From assembly GCA_019246215.1 (NCBI GenBank), contig JAFAQT010000391.1:1-33138 (forward strand): a stretch of DNA of 33,138 nt. Direction: 5' to 3'. Shown here in pieces: positions 24,243 to 30,780 of the stretch. The DNA is from Verrucomicrobiota bacterium (lineage in GTDB: Bacteria; Verrucomicrobiota; Verrucomicrobiia; Chthoniobacterales; JAFAMB01). The notes beneath the pieces were generated by a model. It searched no databases. It was not told the DNA's origin and was given only the letters and a program-made list of their open reading frames with translations. The position numbers and the translations under genes are program-made. Each line of letters starts with the position of its first letter. Position 1 is the stretch's first letter.

Positions 24243-25402
24243 CGGATCTCTCCAGACCGTGCATAAAAATTATCCACCAGTCTGAGCGATTTTGCGTTCG
24301 GAAAGATACCCGGCTCCATCTGATTCATCACGTAGGCGAAGGCAATGCCGTTTTTCGGATCGCAGAAGCCCAGGCTGCCACCCGACCCGGGCTGGCCGAA
24401 CCCATCCAGTTCGGGGCCAAAAATTCTTCGGATTTTCTTGTTCCCATGCAGAGGATCTTTCATGAATCCGATTCCGAATGCGGTATCAAGCTGAAGGATC
24501 TGATCCTTGCCCATGCATTGGGTCTCCGCAATTCGCCGGACCGTTTCCAGGGAAAAAATCTCGTCAGAACAAAGGCTCTCATAGAAGCGCGCCAATGCGC
24601 CGGCCGTACCGATTCCGCCTAATGAAGGAAGAGAATGCCTGCGCACCGTCGGATCGTTCATTTGTGACGGCGAATACAGGCCGGCGGGAGTCGAAAACGC
24701 CTTTCGAGTAAGCGAGTCCTGGTCCGCAAGGGCCTGGTAAAAGGGTTCCTCTGATTGCTGCGTCCGATGTGTGCGCGGCGCGTAGATCGTGGCTACATCG
24801 TTCACGAGTGATTCAGGCACTCCGATCCAGAGATTCAGGCCCAGAGGGTCGCCGAATACGAGGCGGAAATAGGTACCAAGCGGAGTGCCCAGGGTAACGC
24901 GACGAACCAACTCATCGACGAGAAATCCATAGGTTCTTGGGTGATAACCGTGCCCTTCACCTGGTTTCCAGAACGGTTCCTGCCGAGCCAGCTGACCAGC
25001 GACGGCGTCATGATCCAATATGGATATGGAGGGAGCGCGGAGAGCTGGTTGGCCGGCCCGGTGTGTGAGCACGTGGAGAAGAGTTGTACTCTCTTTCCCG
25101 TTTTTTCCATATTCGGGCCACAGGTCGACAATTCTGCGGTCCAGCGCGATCCGGTGCTCGGATGCGGCATGGATCAGGCAGGCGGAAGAGAGCCCTTTGG
25201 TGGCGGACCAAATTAAGACCGGTGTCTCTTTGGTCCAGCTGACCCTCCTGTCCCGGTCGAGATAGCCACCGGCAAGATGCACAATCTCCTCGCCATTGCG
25301 CCGGATACAGATGGAAGCTCCAAGTTCGCCTGATTGGTCGAAATTTTCTGCGAAGAGGTCGTAGAACCGTTCAAGATCCATGCTGTTTCGCGGATTGGAC
25401 AC
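24239..25402 (-). CDS. Serine hydrolase of the beta-lactamase (class C/EstB-like) superfamily
   Basis: This 387-residue protein has the penicillin-binding/beta-lactamase fold. The nucleophile motif SxxK is SATK (Ser66, Lys69) in LIWSATKGLSS. A tyrosine in the position of the catalytic Tyr is Tyr153 in GHGYHPRTYGF. At the third motif, where EstB-like esterases typically show HxG (often FGHPGAGGS), this protein has FGQPGSGGSLGF, so His is replaced by Gln. There is no signal peptide, which argues against a secreted beta-lactamase and for an intracellular esterase or amidase. The start is GTG 25402, sharing one base with the TPR stop; ATG 25381 (Met8) is an alternative. It is coupled to the metallophosphoesterase gene by an ATGA overlap. 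Confidence 0.9.
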   Translation of the reverse strand: MSNPRNSMDLERFYDLFAENFDQSGELGASICIRRNGEEIVHLAGGYLDRDRRVSWTKETPVLIWSATKGLSSACLIHAASEHRIALDRRIVDLWPEYGKNGKESTTLLHVLTHRAGQPALRAPSISILDHDAVAGQLARQEPFWKPGEGHGYHPRTYGFLVDELVRRVTLGTPLGTYFRLVFGDPLGLNLWIGVPESLVNDVATIYAPRTHRTQQSEEPFYQALADQDSLTRKAFSTPAGLYSPSQMNDPTVRRHSLPSLGGIGTAGALARFYESLCSDEIFSLETVRRIAETQCMGKDQILQLDTAFGIGFMKDPLHGNKKIRRIFGPELDGFGQPGSGGSLGFCDPKNGIAFAYVMNQMEPGIFPNAKSLRLVDNFYARSGEIR

Positions 25403-25869
25403 TAAAGCTCGTCGCGTATTGGCTTCAAGTCGGGGTCTTTCTTCGCCATTTCCCGGAAAGACTTATCAAGGCGTAAGCTGGCGCGCAGATAGGCTTTCGC
25501 CTGTTCCAGATTCCCCAGAACCGTTTCGTAACAAGCGAGGTTGTAATAATAGACCGGCTCATCCAGCAGTGTCGCAGGTCCCTCCAGCAGCGTCTGTTTT
25601 GCTTCGGAGGTTCGCCCGAGCTCGTGAAGACAAAACGCGGCATGAACGTAACCGTGCGGTTGTGACGGGTTAATCGCACAAAAACGCAGGCTCAGCCGGA
25701 GAGCATCTTCCCAATGTTTTTTTCGTAGAAGGATGTCGACTCGTATTTGCAGTATCTCGAGGCGATCCTGGTGTTCGGAGTCGAGCTGGTCGATTTGCGC
25801 GAGCGCGTCATCGAGCATTCCGAGTTCAGAGTAGCCTTCCGCGATGCGGACTATCTGTTCGAAGGTCAT
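25402..25869 (-). CDS. TPR-repeat protein
   Basis: This 155-residue, all-helical protein consists of about four tetratricopeptide repeats. Repeat starts are visible at VRIAEGYSELGMLDDALAQI, LRKKHWEDALRLSLRFCAINP, PHGYVHAAFCLHELGRTSEAK and VYYYNLACYETVLGNLEQAK. It ends in a charged DPDLKPIRDEL tail, a common TPR ending. It has no signal peptide. It is the first gene of the operon with the serine hydrolase, whose GTG start shares one base with its stop. It probably mediates protein-protein contacts; the partner is unknown. Confidence 0.88.
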   Translation of the reverse strand: MTFEQIVRIAEGYSELGMLDDALAQIDQLDSEHQDRLEILQIRVDILLRKKHWEDALRLSLRFCAINPSQPHGYVHAAFCLHELGRTSEAKQTLLEGPATLLDEPVYYYNLACYETVLGNLEQAKAYLRASLRLDKSFREMAKKDPDLKPIRDEL

Positions 25870-26269
25870 CGTTGGTAAAAATCACCATTCCACCCGGCAT
25901 GAGCAAAGGTTATCCCGCTTGTCCCTCAAAGTACACTGATCACCTCCGACCCGTATCGCTTCTCACGAACCCGCTCTACCTTGGCGGTCACGTGTTATTT
26001 TCTCCGGGGCAGCGTTGTTGTTCGCGTCGTCAACCGCACTGTTCATCCTCACTATCCATCTCCCCTTTGGTGGACCTCTTTATTCGGTGTGAGGAGAAAC
26101 AAACGGAGAAGGACTTTGACGATGAGTTGGTGCCCTACAAAAGCAGGCGCGCTGATGCTATGGTCAAAAACGAAAATCAGAGGCGTTGCAGGTCTAAAGC
26201 AGGTGCAGCTCGCCCCCGAAAAAGGTATAGCGAGCAATCCAGGTCTGGTTGCGACAGGACCTGTAATAC
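25870..26269. other. 400-base gap between TPR gene and cytochrome gene
   Basis: The gap separates the TPR gene start from the cytochrome gene end. It should hold the promoter of the TPR operon (leftward) near 25870-25930, but no clear -35/-10 is visible. Its right part contains the small ORF listed at 26122. A longer open frame on the plus strand from about 25872 is basic and low in protein-like character, and I do not accept it. Confidence 0.4.
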
Positions 26270-26286
26270 TTAGAGCGCACGCATAA
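26122..26286 (+). CDS. Possible 54-residue ORF with strong ribosome binding site
   Basis: An ATG is preceded by GGAGAAGGA with 8 bases between, one of the best Shine-Dalgarno matches in the window. The frame encodes 54 residues starting MSWCPTKAGALMLWSKTK and ending in a TAA. It overlaps the last 17 bases of the cytochrome gene on the opposite strand. The sequence is basic with no recognised family. It could be a real small protein or a chance frame. Confidence 0.3.
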   Translation: MSWCPTKAGALMLWSKTKIRGVAGLKQVQLAPEKGIASNPGLVATGPVILRAHA

Positions 26287-27808
26287 ACGCCACTAAATCG
26301 GATTTTTCCTGCTTCGTCAGATTCAACTGAAGGATCAGATTGAAAAACTCAACCGTGTCTTCCAGGGTCAAGCATCTTCCGTCATGCATGTAGGGCGGAC
26401 TTTCCTTTATGCCACGCAGAGTGAACGTTTTGATAGGACCAGTCGGTGGCTCGTTCACAAACTTTTCCGATCCGAGATCATGCATCTGATGATCGAGATA
26501 GGTCGGCGGTTGATGGCACTCCGCACATTGGCCCTTCCCAAAGAACACTTTCTGTCCTCGCATCTCACTTTCACTCGCCTTGTCAGGATCCAATTTGCCT
26601 TCTGCATTCAGCTTTGGCGCCGGCGGGAAATCAAACATGTTCTGCATCTGGGCCATGTGGCTGACCTGGATGCGATCCAAAATGTTCATCCCTTTCTTAA
26701 TCGCATGGATTTCATCGCCATTGAAATACGCGGTGCGCTGTTCGAACTCGGTAAAATCCTCGACTGACCTCAGGCTGCGCTTCGAACCATGAATCTGCTG
26801 GTTGAACAATCCTCGGAGGCTAACCGTATCCAGACGCAACCTTCGCTGCTCTGGACGAATATCCGGGTTAAGGTGGAATTGCCCAGTGGTGTGCCCATTT
26901 ACATGGCAATCCAAACACGTCACTCCCAAGCTCGGATTAACGCTCTTTCGATCATCCGTGGGGTTGAATTCTTCCTGCGGAAAAGGTGTAAGAAGTAAGC
27001 GCAAACCATCAAGCTGCACCGGAGTAAGAATATCTTTAAATAGTCGATAATAGTTGTTGATACTCACCACTTCACCGCGTGAGACGTCTCCCAGCTCGGG
27101 CCTGCTTTGAAGGAAAATTGCCGGCGGAAATTCCGGAAGAAATGCTTCCGGTATATCGAAATCTACGTCAAAACGCTGCAGTCGGGGAAACATCTCGATC
27201 TGGACTTGCGGAAACACTTGGCCACCCGGCTGCTGCTTAGGATGCGGCAATGAAGGATAAGGAAATATCCCGGCCTTTTTTATTTCCTCGGGTGACATTT
27301 TAGCCAGGGATTCCCAAGATACCCCATTGCGAAGTTTGGCGGTCGGCCCAACCGCCAGGGGTTTGCCACGGAACATTTTGGTTTCGGGATCAAGGTGCGG
27401 CGTCAAGTCATAACGGCTTTCCAGCAATTTCCTTTGCGTCTCCATGACCTTCGACTTCGCTTCCATATCTGCCTGCATGATTTCGTCGAAAGTTTGCATC
27501 GGTTTTTTGGCATCCAGAGGGTCACGGTAGAAGTCGAATCCTTGGGTTTGGCCTTGTTCAGGCTGATCCTGGAACGCTGGAGACGACGGGTCTGCATTGC
27601 TGCTCTTAAAAACATTAGATTTGTCGTGTTCATTCTTCGTTTGTTCCGGACGACTCGCTGGGATCTCACGCGGCGTCTGACTATCCTGGATTACATCGTA
27701 TGCCCGATGTGATTGCTCCTCCGATTGCGTCCGAAGAGTTGTCATCCAGACCCCGAGGAGGACAGCTGCCGGAAAAATTCGATATCCACAACGAGAACTC
27801 ATTTTCAT
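26270..27808 (-). CDS. Di-heme c-type cytochrome, MauG/cytochrome c peroxidase-like, with long N-terminal extension
   Basis: This 512-residue protein is expected in the periplasm. A weak signal sequence (about residues 10-27, IFPAAVLLGVWMTTL) precedes a hydrophilic, Gln/Pro-rich linker. Two heme c motifs are present: CLDCH (298-302) and CAECH (428-432). The C-terminal block LRGIKESPPYMHDGRCLTLEDTVEFFN is the hallmark of the CcpA/MauG superfamily, and Met474 or His475 is a candidate axial ligand. Bacterial peroxidases are about 330-350 residues, so roughly the first 200 residues are extra. The function may be peroxidase or oxidative protein or lipid modification. It is monocistronic. Its start faces the intergenic region that ends the htrA transcript. 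Confidence 0.88.
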   Translation of the reverse strand: MKMSSRCGYRIFPAAVLLGVWMTTLRTQSEEQSHRAYDVIQDSQTPREIPASRPEQTKNEHDKSNVFKSSNADPSSPAFQDQPEQGQTQGFDFYRDPLDAKKPMQTFDEIMQADMEAKSKVMETQRKLLESRYDLTPHLDPETKMFRGKPLAVGPTAKLRNGVSWESLAKMSPEEIKKAGIFPYPSLPHPKQQPGGQVFPQVQIEMFPRLQRFDVDFDIPEAFLPEFPPAIFLQSRPELGDVSRGEVVSINNYYRLFKDILTPVQLDGLRLLLTPFPQEEFNPTDDRKSVNPSLGVTCLDCHVNGHTTGQFHLNPDIRPEQRRLRLDTVSLRGLFNQQIHGSKRSLRSVEDFTEFEQRTAYFNGDEIHAIKKGMNILDRIQVSHMAQMQNMFDFPPAPKLNAEGKLDPDKASESEMRGQKVFFGKGQCAECHQPPTYLDHQMHDLGSEKFVNEPPTGPIKTFTLRGIKESPPYMHDGRCLTLEDTVEFFNLILQLNLTKQEKSDLVAFMRAL

Positions 27809-27918
27809 AGTCTTAGAGTGTTAGTGACTTGAGGTCAGAGGGACTGCGAATGTTCGCCGATCGCAGTGTAGAAGGATGCTTTTTTGCGTCACGCGAGTGG
27901 CCGTTAGGAACTAGACAA

Positions 27919-27948
27919 GTGCACCAAGCCCAAGGCTGGTTTAGCGGC
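27919..27948 (+). repeat. GTGCACCAAG-TTTAGC intergenic element, copy C
   Basis: This 30-base stretch begins GTGCACCAAGCCCAAGGCTG and ends TTTAGCGGC. It matches copy B (23354-23383, minus strand) at 24 of 30 positions. The bases CAAGGC...GCCTTG around the TTTAGC loop form a hairpin of about six base pairs. It lies between the cytochrome and htrA genes with no coding sequence. Confidence 0.45.
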
Positions 27949-27962
27949 CTTGAGCTGAGAAT

Positions 27963-27999
27963 AGCCGCCGGCAAGGCAGTTCCAGCCGGACTGGCGGCT
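27963..27999. repeat. G+C-rich inverted repeat downstream of htrA
   Basis: AGCCGCC (27963-27969) is complementary to GGCGGCT (27993-27999), and further GGC/GCC pairing is possible inside. It lies about 80 bases after the htrA stop. No T-run follows on either strand, so it is not a standard intrinsic terminator. It could act as an RNA 3'-end stabiliser. Confidence 0.4.
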
Positions 28000-28079
28000 C
28001 GGGGCGTCGCATCGTAGGATAGATCACCGTCTACAGAAAGGCAGGCGGGCCTCCCATGGTGAAACTCCCGACTCCAGAC

Positions 28080-29105
28080 TCAATGTCGCGGCAGTTCCTG
28101 AGGAACGACGCTCAAATCCACCATCTCGACGCCGCGGATCACTGTCAGGATGGAATTAATCCCGATCTCTTCACCGACCAGGGCTCGATGAAGATCGTCG
28201 ATGCTCGTAATGGGGGATCCTTTAAAGGTTATGATAATGTCTCCCTCTAAGAGGCCGCTTTTTCGAGCCGGCCCGTCCGATTCAATCCCCGCCACGAGGA
28301 TTCCCTGGGTTTTGGAGAGTTTGTGGTGGCGAACCAGTCTGGGATGAATCGTCGTGTTCTGGCCGGCCAAGCCAAGATAGCTTCTTCGGATTTTGCCGTC
28401 CCGGATCAACCAACCTGCGACCAATTGCGCCGTATTGGCGGCTATGGCAAAACAAAGTCCCTGGGCCGGCAGGATTACGGCTGTGTTCACGCCAATGACT
28501 TTTCCCGAAGAGTCCACCAGCGGTCCTCCGGAATTTCCGGGATTTAACGCGGCGTCGGTTTGGATTATATCGTCCATCAGTCGGCCGGATTGCGCTCTCA
28601 TTGATCTGCCCAAAGCGCTTACAACACCGGCGGTTACAGTTTGCTGAAAACCGTAGGGACTCCCAATCGCGATGGCAATCTGGCCCACTCGGAGTCTTTT
28701 CGAATCCGCAAATGGCAGGAACGCAAGCTGCGTAGCATCGATGCGAATGACCGCCAGATCCGTGTCAGGATCATCACCGATTAACGCTGCCCTAAAAGTT
28801 CGTGCATCGTGTAGCGTCACTTCTATCGTTTTGGCGCCATGGACAACGTGGCTATTGGTCAGAATGAACCCGTCCGGTGCAATGAAGAAGCCGCTTCCGC
28901 CCCCTTCGCCTCCTCTGCCTGAGTGGGGGTTTTTGATTTGGATGTTGACGACCGCGGGAGCGACGGTCGCTGCGGCGCCGCTGACGGTTTCCGAATAAAC
29001 GTCCAACAATTGGTCGTCACTCAGCGAACCGGGGACTGACGGCACGGGATCAACGGAATTTTCAAGTAGGACTGGAACCCAAGCCGGCTCAAATTCAGAT
29101 AACAT
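28080..29105 (-). CDS. HtrA/Deg-type serine protease with one PDZ domain
   Basis: This 341-residue trypsin-fold protease (S1C) has a complete triad: His86 in LTNSHVVHGA, Asp116 in DPDTDLAVIRID, and Ser192 in NPGNSGGPL. One PDZ domain follows (about 245-335, ending with GDIIITFKGSPITSIDDL). Unlike DegP or DegS it shows no signal peptide or anchor: the N-terminus is acidic and Pro/Glu-rich. A cytosolic location, or a start further upstream, must be considered. An AAAGGA ribosome binding site precedes the ATG by eight bases. It lies directly downstream of the Rrf2 regulator gene, with a palindromic candidate operator in its own promoter. Likely role: damage-responsive proteolysis controlled by that regulator (inference). 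Confidence 0.92.
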   Translation of the reverse strand: MLSEFEPAWVPVLLENSVDPVPSVPGSLSDDQLLDVYSETVSGAAATVAPAVVNIQIKNPHSGRGGEGGGSGFFIAPDGFILTNSHVVHGAKTIEVTLHDARTFRAALIGDDPDTDLAVIRIDATQLAFLPFADSKRLRVGQIAIAIGSPYGFQQTVTAGVVSALGRSMRAQSGRLMDDIIQTDAALNPGNSGGPLVDSSGKVIGVNTAVILPAQGLCFAIAANTAQLVAGWLIRDGKIRRSYLGLAGQNTTIHPRLVRHHKLSKTQGILVAGIESDGPARKSGLLEGDIIITFKGSPITSIDDLHRALVGEEIGINSILTVIRGVEMVDLSVVPQELPRH

Positions 29106-29137
29106 AACGATGTCCTTTCACGGGAAGAAAAGCAGCG

Positions 29138-29167
29138 ATAAACGTAACCATTTTTGTTACAAATCAA
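29138..29167 (-). promoter_or_regulatory. Predicted htrA promoter with 19-bp palindromic operator
   Basis: On the minus strand, TTGATT (29162-29167) and GTTTAT (29138-29143) are spaced 18 bases apart. The palindrome TGTAACAAAAATGGTTACG (29143-29161) fills that spacer. A repressor bound there would block RNA polymerase. The arms TGTAA...TTACA-like and the 9-base centre match the operator before the Rrf2 gene at 12 of 19 positions. Confidence 0.55.
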
Positions 29168-29178
29168 GGAGGAACTTT

Positions 29179-29595
29179 TTATTCACTTTGCAGCTCACGC
29201 AGCACGTCCGCTAAGGTCATTCTCGCCAGTTCCCGCTCCAATGCCCGGTTGGTCCGATCCTGAATGCGTTCCATCACCCTGGCGATTTTCTTTCCGACCG
29301 GACATCCCTGAGAAGGTTCATTTGGATGCGTCCCGAAAGTGTTGCCCTGATCAACCGCCTCGTGAATTTCGCGCAAGGTCACTTTACCGGGTTTGCGCTT
29401 TAGAAGTGCCCCCCCGCGCGGACCTCGCAATGTCGAGATAAGTCCGGCTTCCTGAAGTTCGATCAGTAGTCGTCGAATAACGACTGGATTGGTGTTAACT
29501 GTCTGCGCCAGACGAGAAGAGGAGCAGCAGTGGGCCTTTTCCAATGCGAGCACAGCCATCACATGCACCGCAAAAGCAAATCGGCAGCTTTGCAT
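29179..29595 (-). CDS. Rrf2 family transcriptional regulator (YwnA-like)
   Basis: This 138-residue winged-helix repressor starts at MQSCRFAFAVHVMAVLALEK, which matches the usual Rrf2 N-terminus. The same frame runs 50 codons further upstream, but that part is not family-like. The recognition helix region is SSRLAQTVNTNPVVIRRLLIELQEAGLI, and the wing is RGPRGGALL. The three-cysteine Fe-S signature of IscR/NsrR is absent; only Cys98 in SQGCPVGKK remains, as in YwnA-type members. It therefore probably senses a thiol-reactive or small-molecule signal rather than using an Fe-S cluster. It lies directly upstream of htrA in the same direction, and a shared palindrome suggests it regulates both itself and htrA. 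Confidence 0.9.
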   Translation of the reverse strand: MQSCRFAFAVHVMAVLALEKAHCCSSSRLAQTVNTNPVVIRRLLIELQEAGLISTLRGPRGGALLKRKPGKVTLREIHEAVDQGNTFGTHPNEPSQGCPVGKKIARVMERIQDRTNRALERELARMTLADVLRELQSE

Positions 29596-29601
29596 AAAAT
29601 T

Positions 29602-29630
29602 AATGTAACAGATCCTATTACATATTCCAA
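29602..29630 (-). promoter_or_regulatory. Predicted rrf2-type gene promoter with palindromic operator; likely leaderless start
   Basis: On the minus strand, TTGGAA (29625-29630) and TACATT (29602-29607) are spaced 17 bases apart. The palindrome TGTAATAGGATCTGTTACA (29604-29622) covers the spacer and most of the -10. The start codon begins at 29595, seven bases after the -10 and without a Shine-Dalgarno sequence. Transcription is therefore predicted to begin at or next to the A of the ATG. Confidence 0.55.
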
Positions 29631-29751
29631 GGCCTATCACAAAGATCGTCGCTGCCTCAAGCGTCCCCATTTGCTTCTTCAGAACCGTGCAAAGCGGGAC
29701 GCTCCGCGTACACCCTGTGGTTGCGACAACCCGGAACTGACGCAATCGTGA

Positions 29752-29814
29752 GGGGTCGCCTCGAAAATATTTTCCTTCAAATCGCCCGCGGCATTCCGAA
29801 CCTGGCTGGAAAAA
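29752..29814 (+). pseudogene. Out-of-frame N-terminal piece of the YdeI/OmpD-associated gene
   Basis: In the frame beginning at 29752, after a TGA, the sequence encodes IFSFKSPAAFRTWLEK. This is the usual N-terminal block of YdeI/OmpD-associated proteins. It runs into an A5 tract at 29810-29814 and then leaves the frame of the main gene, whose own frame continues as NHAVSEGIWLRL. Two missing A residues or one extra would join the two. No ATG, GTG or TTG lies between the TGA and this block. Confidence 0.6.
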
Positions 29815-29821
29815 TCATGCT

Positions 29822-30319
29822 GTGTCGGAAGGTATTTGGCTGCGCCTTGTCAAAAAGGTTTCCAGCGAAGAATCGATCACTTACGGAGAAGCCTTGGATG
29901 CAGCACTGTCTTACGGCTGGATTGGTGGACAAAAGGCGGCCCATGATGACCGTTCCTGGCTCCAGAAATTCACGCCGAGGCGACCCAAAAGTGGATGGTC
30001 CAAGAATAATACCCAGCGCGTCGCACGCTTGATTAAGTCCGAAGAAATGACTTCCGCCGGGCGGAAGGAGGTGGAAGCCGCGAAATTGGATGGCCGCTGG
30101 AAGGCTGCCTATGATTCATTTTCCAACGCGGAGGTGCCAGATGATTTCTTAAAGGAGCTTGCTGAAAATAAGGCGGCGAAAGCTTTCTTTGAAACGCTTA
30201 ACAAAACCAATCTGTATTCGATAGCCTACCGGCTCCAGACTGCGAAGAAACCTGAAACCAGAGAGAAGCGAATGCGGAGGATCATCGAGATGTTGGCGCG
30301 AGGAGAGAAATTTCATTGA
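29822..30319 (+). CDS. YdeI/OmpD-associated family protein, 5' end frameshifted
   Basis: This 165-residue stretch matches the YdeI/OmpD-associated (OmdA-like) family: GIWLRLVKK, ITYGEALDAALSYGWIGGQK, WLQKFTPRRPKSGWSKNN, a middle region with KLDGRWKAAYDSFSNAEVPDDF, and an ending KKPETREKRMRRIIEMLARGEKF. The GTG start at 29822 is merely the first start codon downstream of the break; the frame itself reads back to NHAVSEG and beyond. The missing N-terminal block lies in another frame just upstream. Members are cytosolic proteins reported to link to envelope or antimicrobial peptide resistance, but the biochemistry is unclear. It may be a recently inactivated gene, or a correct gene with a homopolymer sequencing error. 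Confidence 0.8.
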   Translation: MSEGIWLRLVKKVSSEESITYGEALDAALSYGWIGGQKAAHDDRSWLQKFTPRRPKSGWSKNNTQRVARLIKSEEMTSAGRKEVEAAKLDGRWKAAYDSFSNAEVPDDFLKELAENKAAKAFFETLNKTNLYSIAYRLQTAKKPETREKRMRRIIEMLARGEKFH

Positions 30320-30582
30320 AAGGTAAGCGCAACCTTCGGCACATCTCACCAGCGATCTGCGCTTATTACGGCGACCGCCATTCCCCAGGGTTCTGAGTTA
30401 CGAGATCCGGCGGATCGGAAGCGGCTTCTTGACAACCATTAACGTGCTGCGCTAGCGCCGTTTGCATCATAATCGTACGCCGTCTGGGCAAGAACTCACG
30501 AACGTTCATTTCTAGCTCCAATAATTGATTGTTTCTATCTTTGAGTTGACATTCTGCCGTTTTCCATCGGCGCCGTGATTAT

Positions 30583-30780
30583 TTGAACAGACTCGCTTTA
30601 TTGATGCTGGCCGGAGAATTAGCAACCGGGCACTATTTGAGCAGATTGTACGCAATTTCTTCAGACCAGTTAGCAGCCGCCAATACTCTTCCAGCCTGCC
30701 TTGCTACTCAACCAATCCTCACTCATGTGGATGGCACCGTTCTGCCTTCGTTTTTCAAAAGGAAAGGAAATCCTCCATGA
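30583..30780 (+). CDS. Small ORF overlapping the start of the subunit 3 gene
   Basis: This 65-residue frame starts at TTG 30583, or at ATG 30604. It begins MNRLALLMLAGELATGHYL and ends KRKGNPP. Its TGA overlaps the ATG of the next gene (ATGA at 30777-30780). It has no recognisable domain and its start region has a poor ribosome binding site, so it could be a leader peptide or chance. The AAGGAAAGGA Shine-Dalgarno sequence of the next gene lies inside its last codons. Confidence 0.3.
   Translation: MNRLALLMLAGELATGHYLSRLYAISSDQLAAANTLPACLATQPILTHVDGTVLPSFFKRKGNPP

Noticed and set aside
25872-26273. A 133-codon plus-strand frame in the gap between TPR and cytochrome genes
   Set aside because: No ribosome site, an Arg/Lys/Ser-rich unstructured composition, and a better small ORF in another frame of the same region.
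29596-29745. Longer form of the Rrf2 regulator starting 50 codons upstream
   Set aside because: The extra residues are not family-like and would place the start upstream of the predicted promoter and operator.
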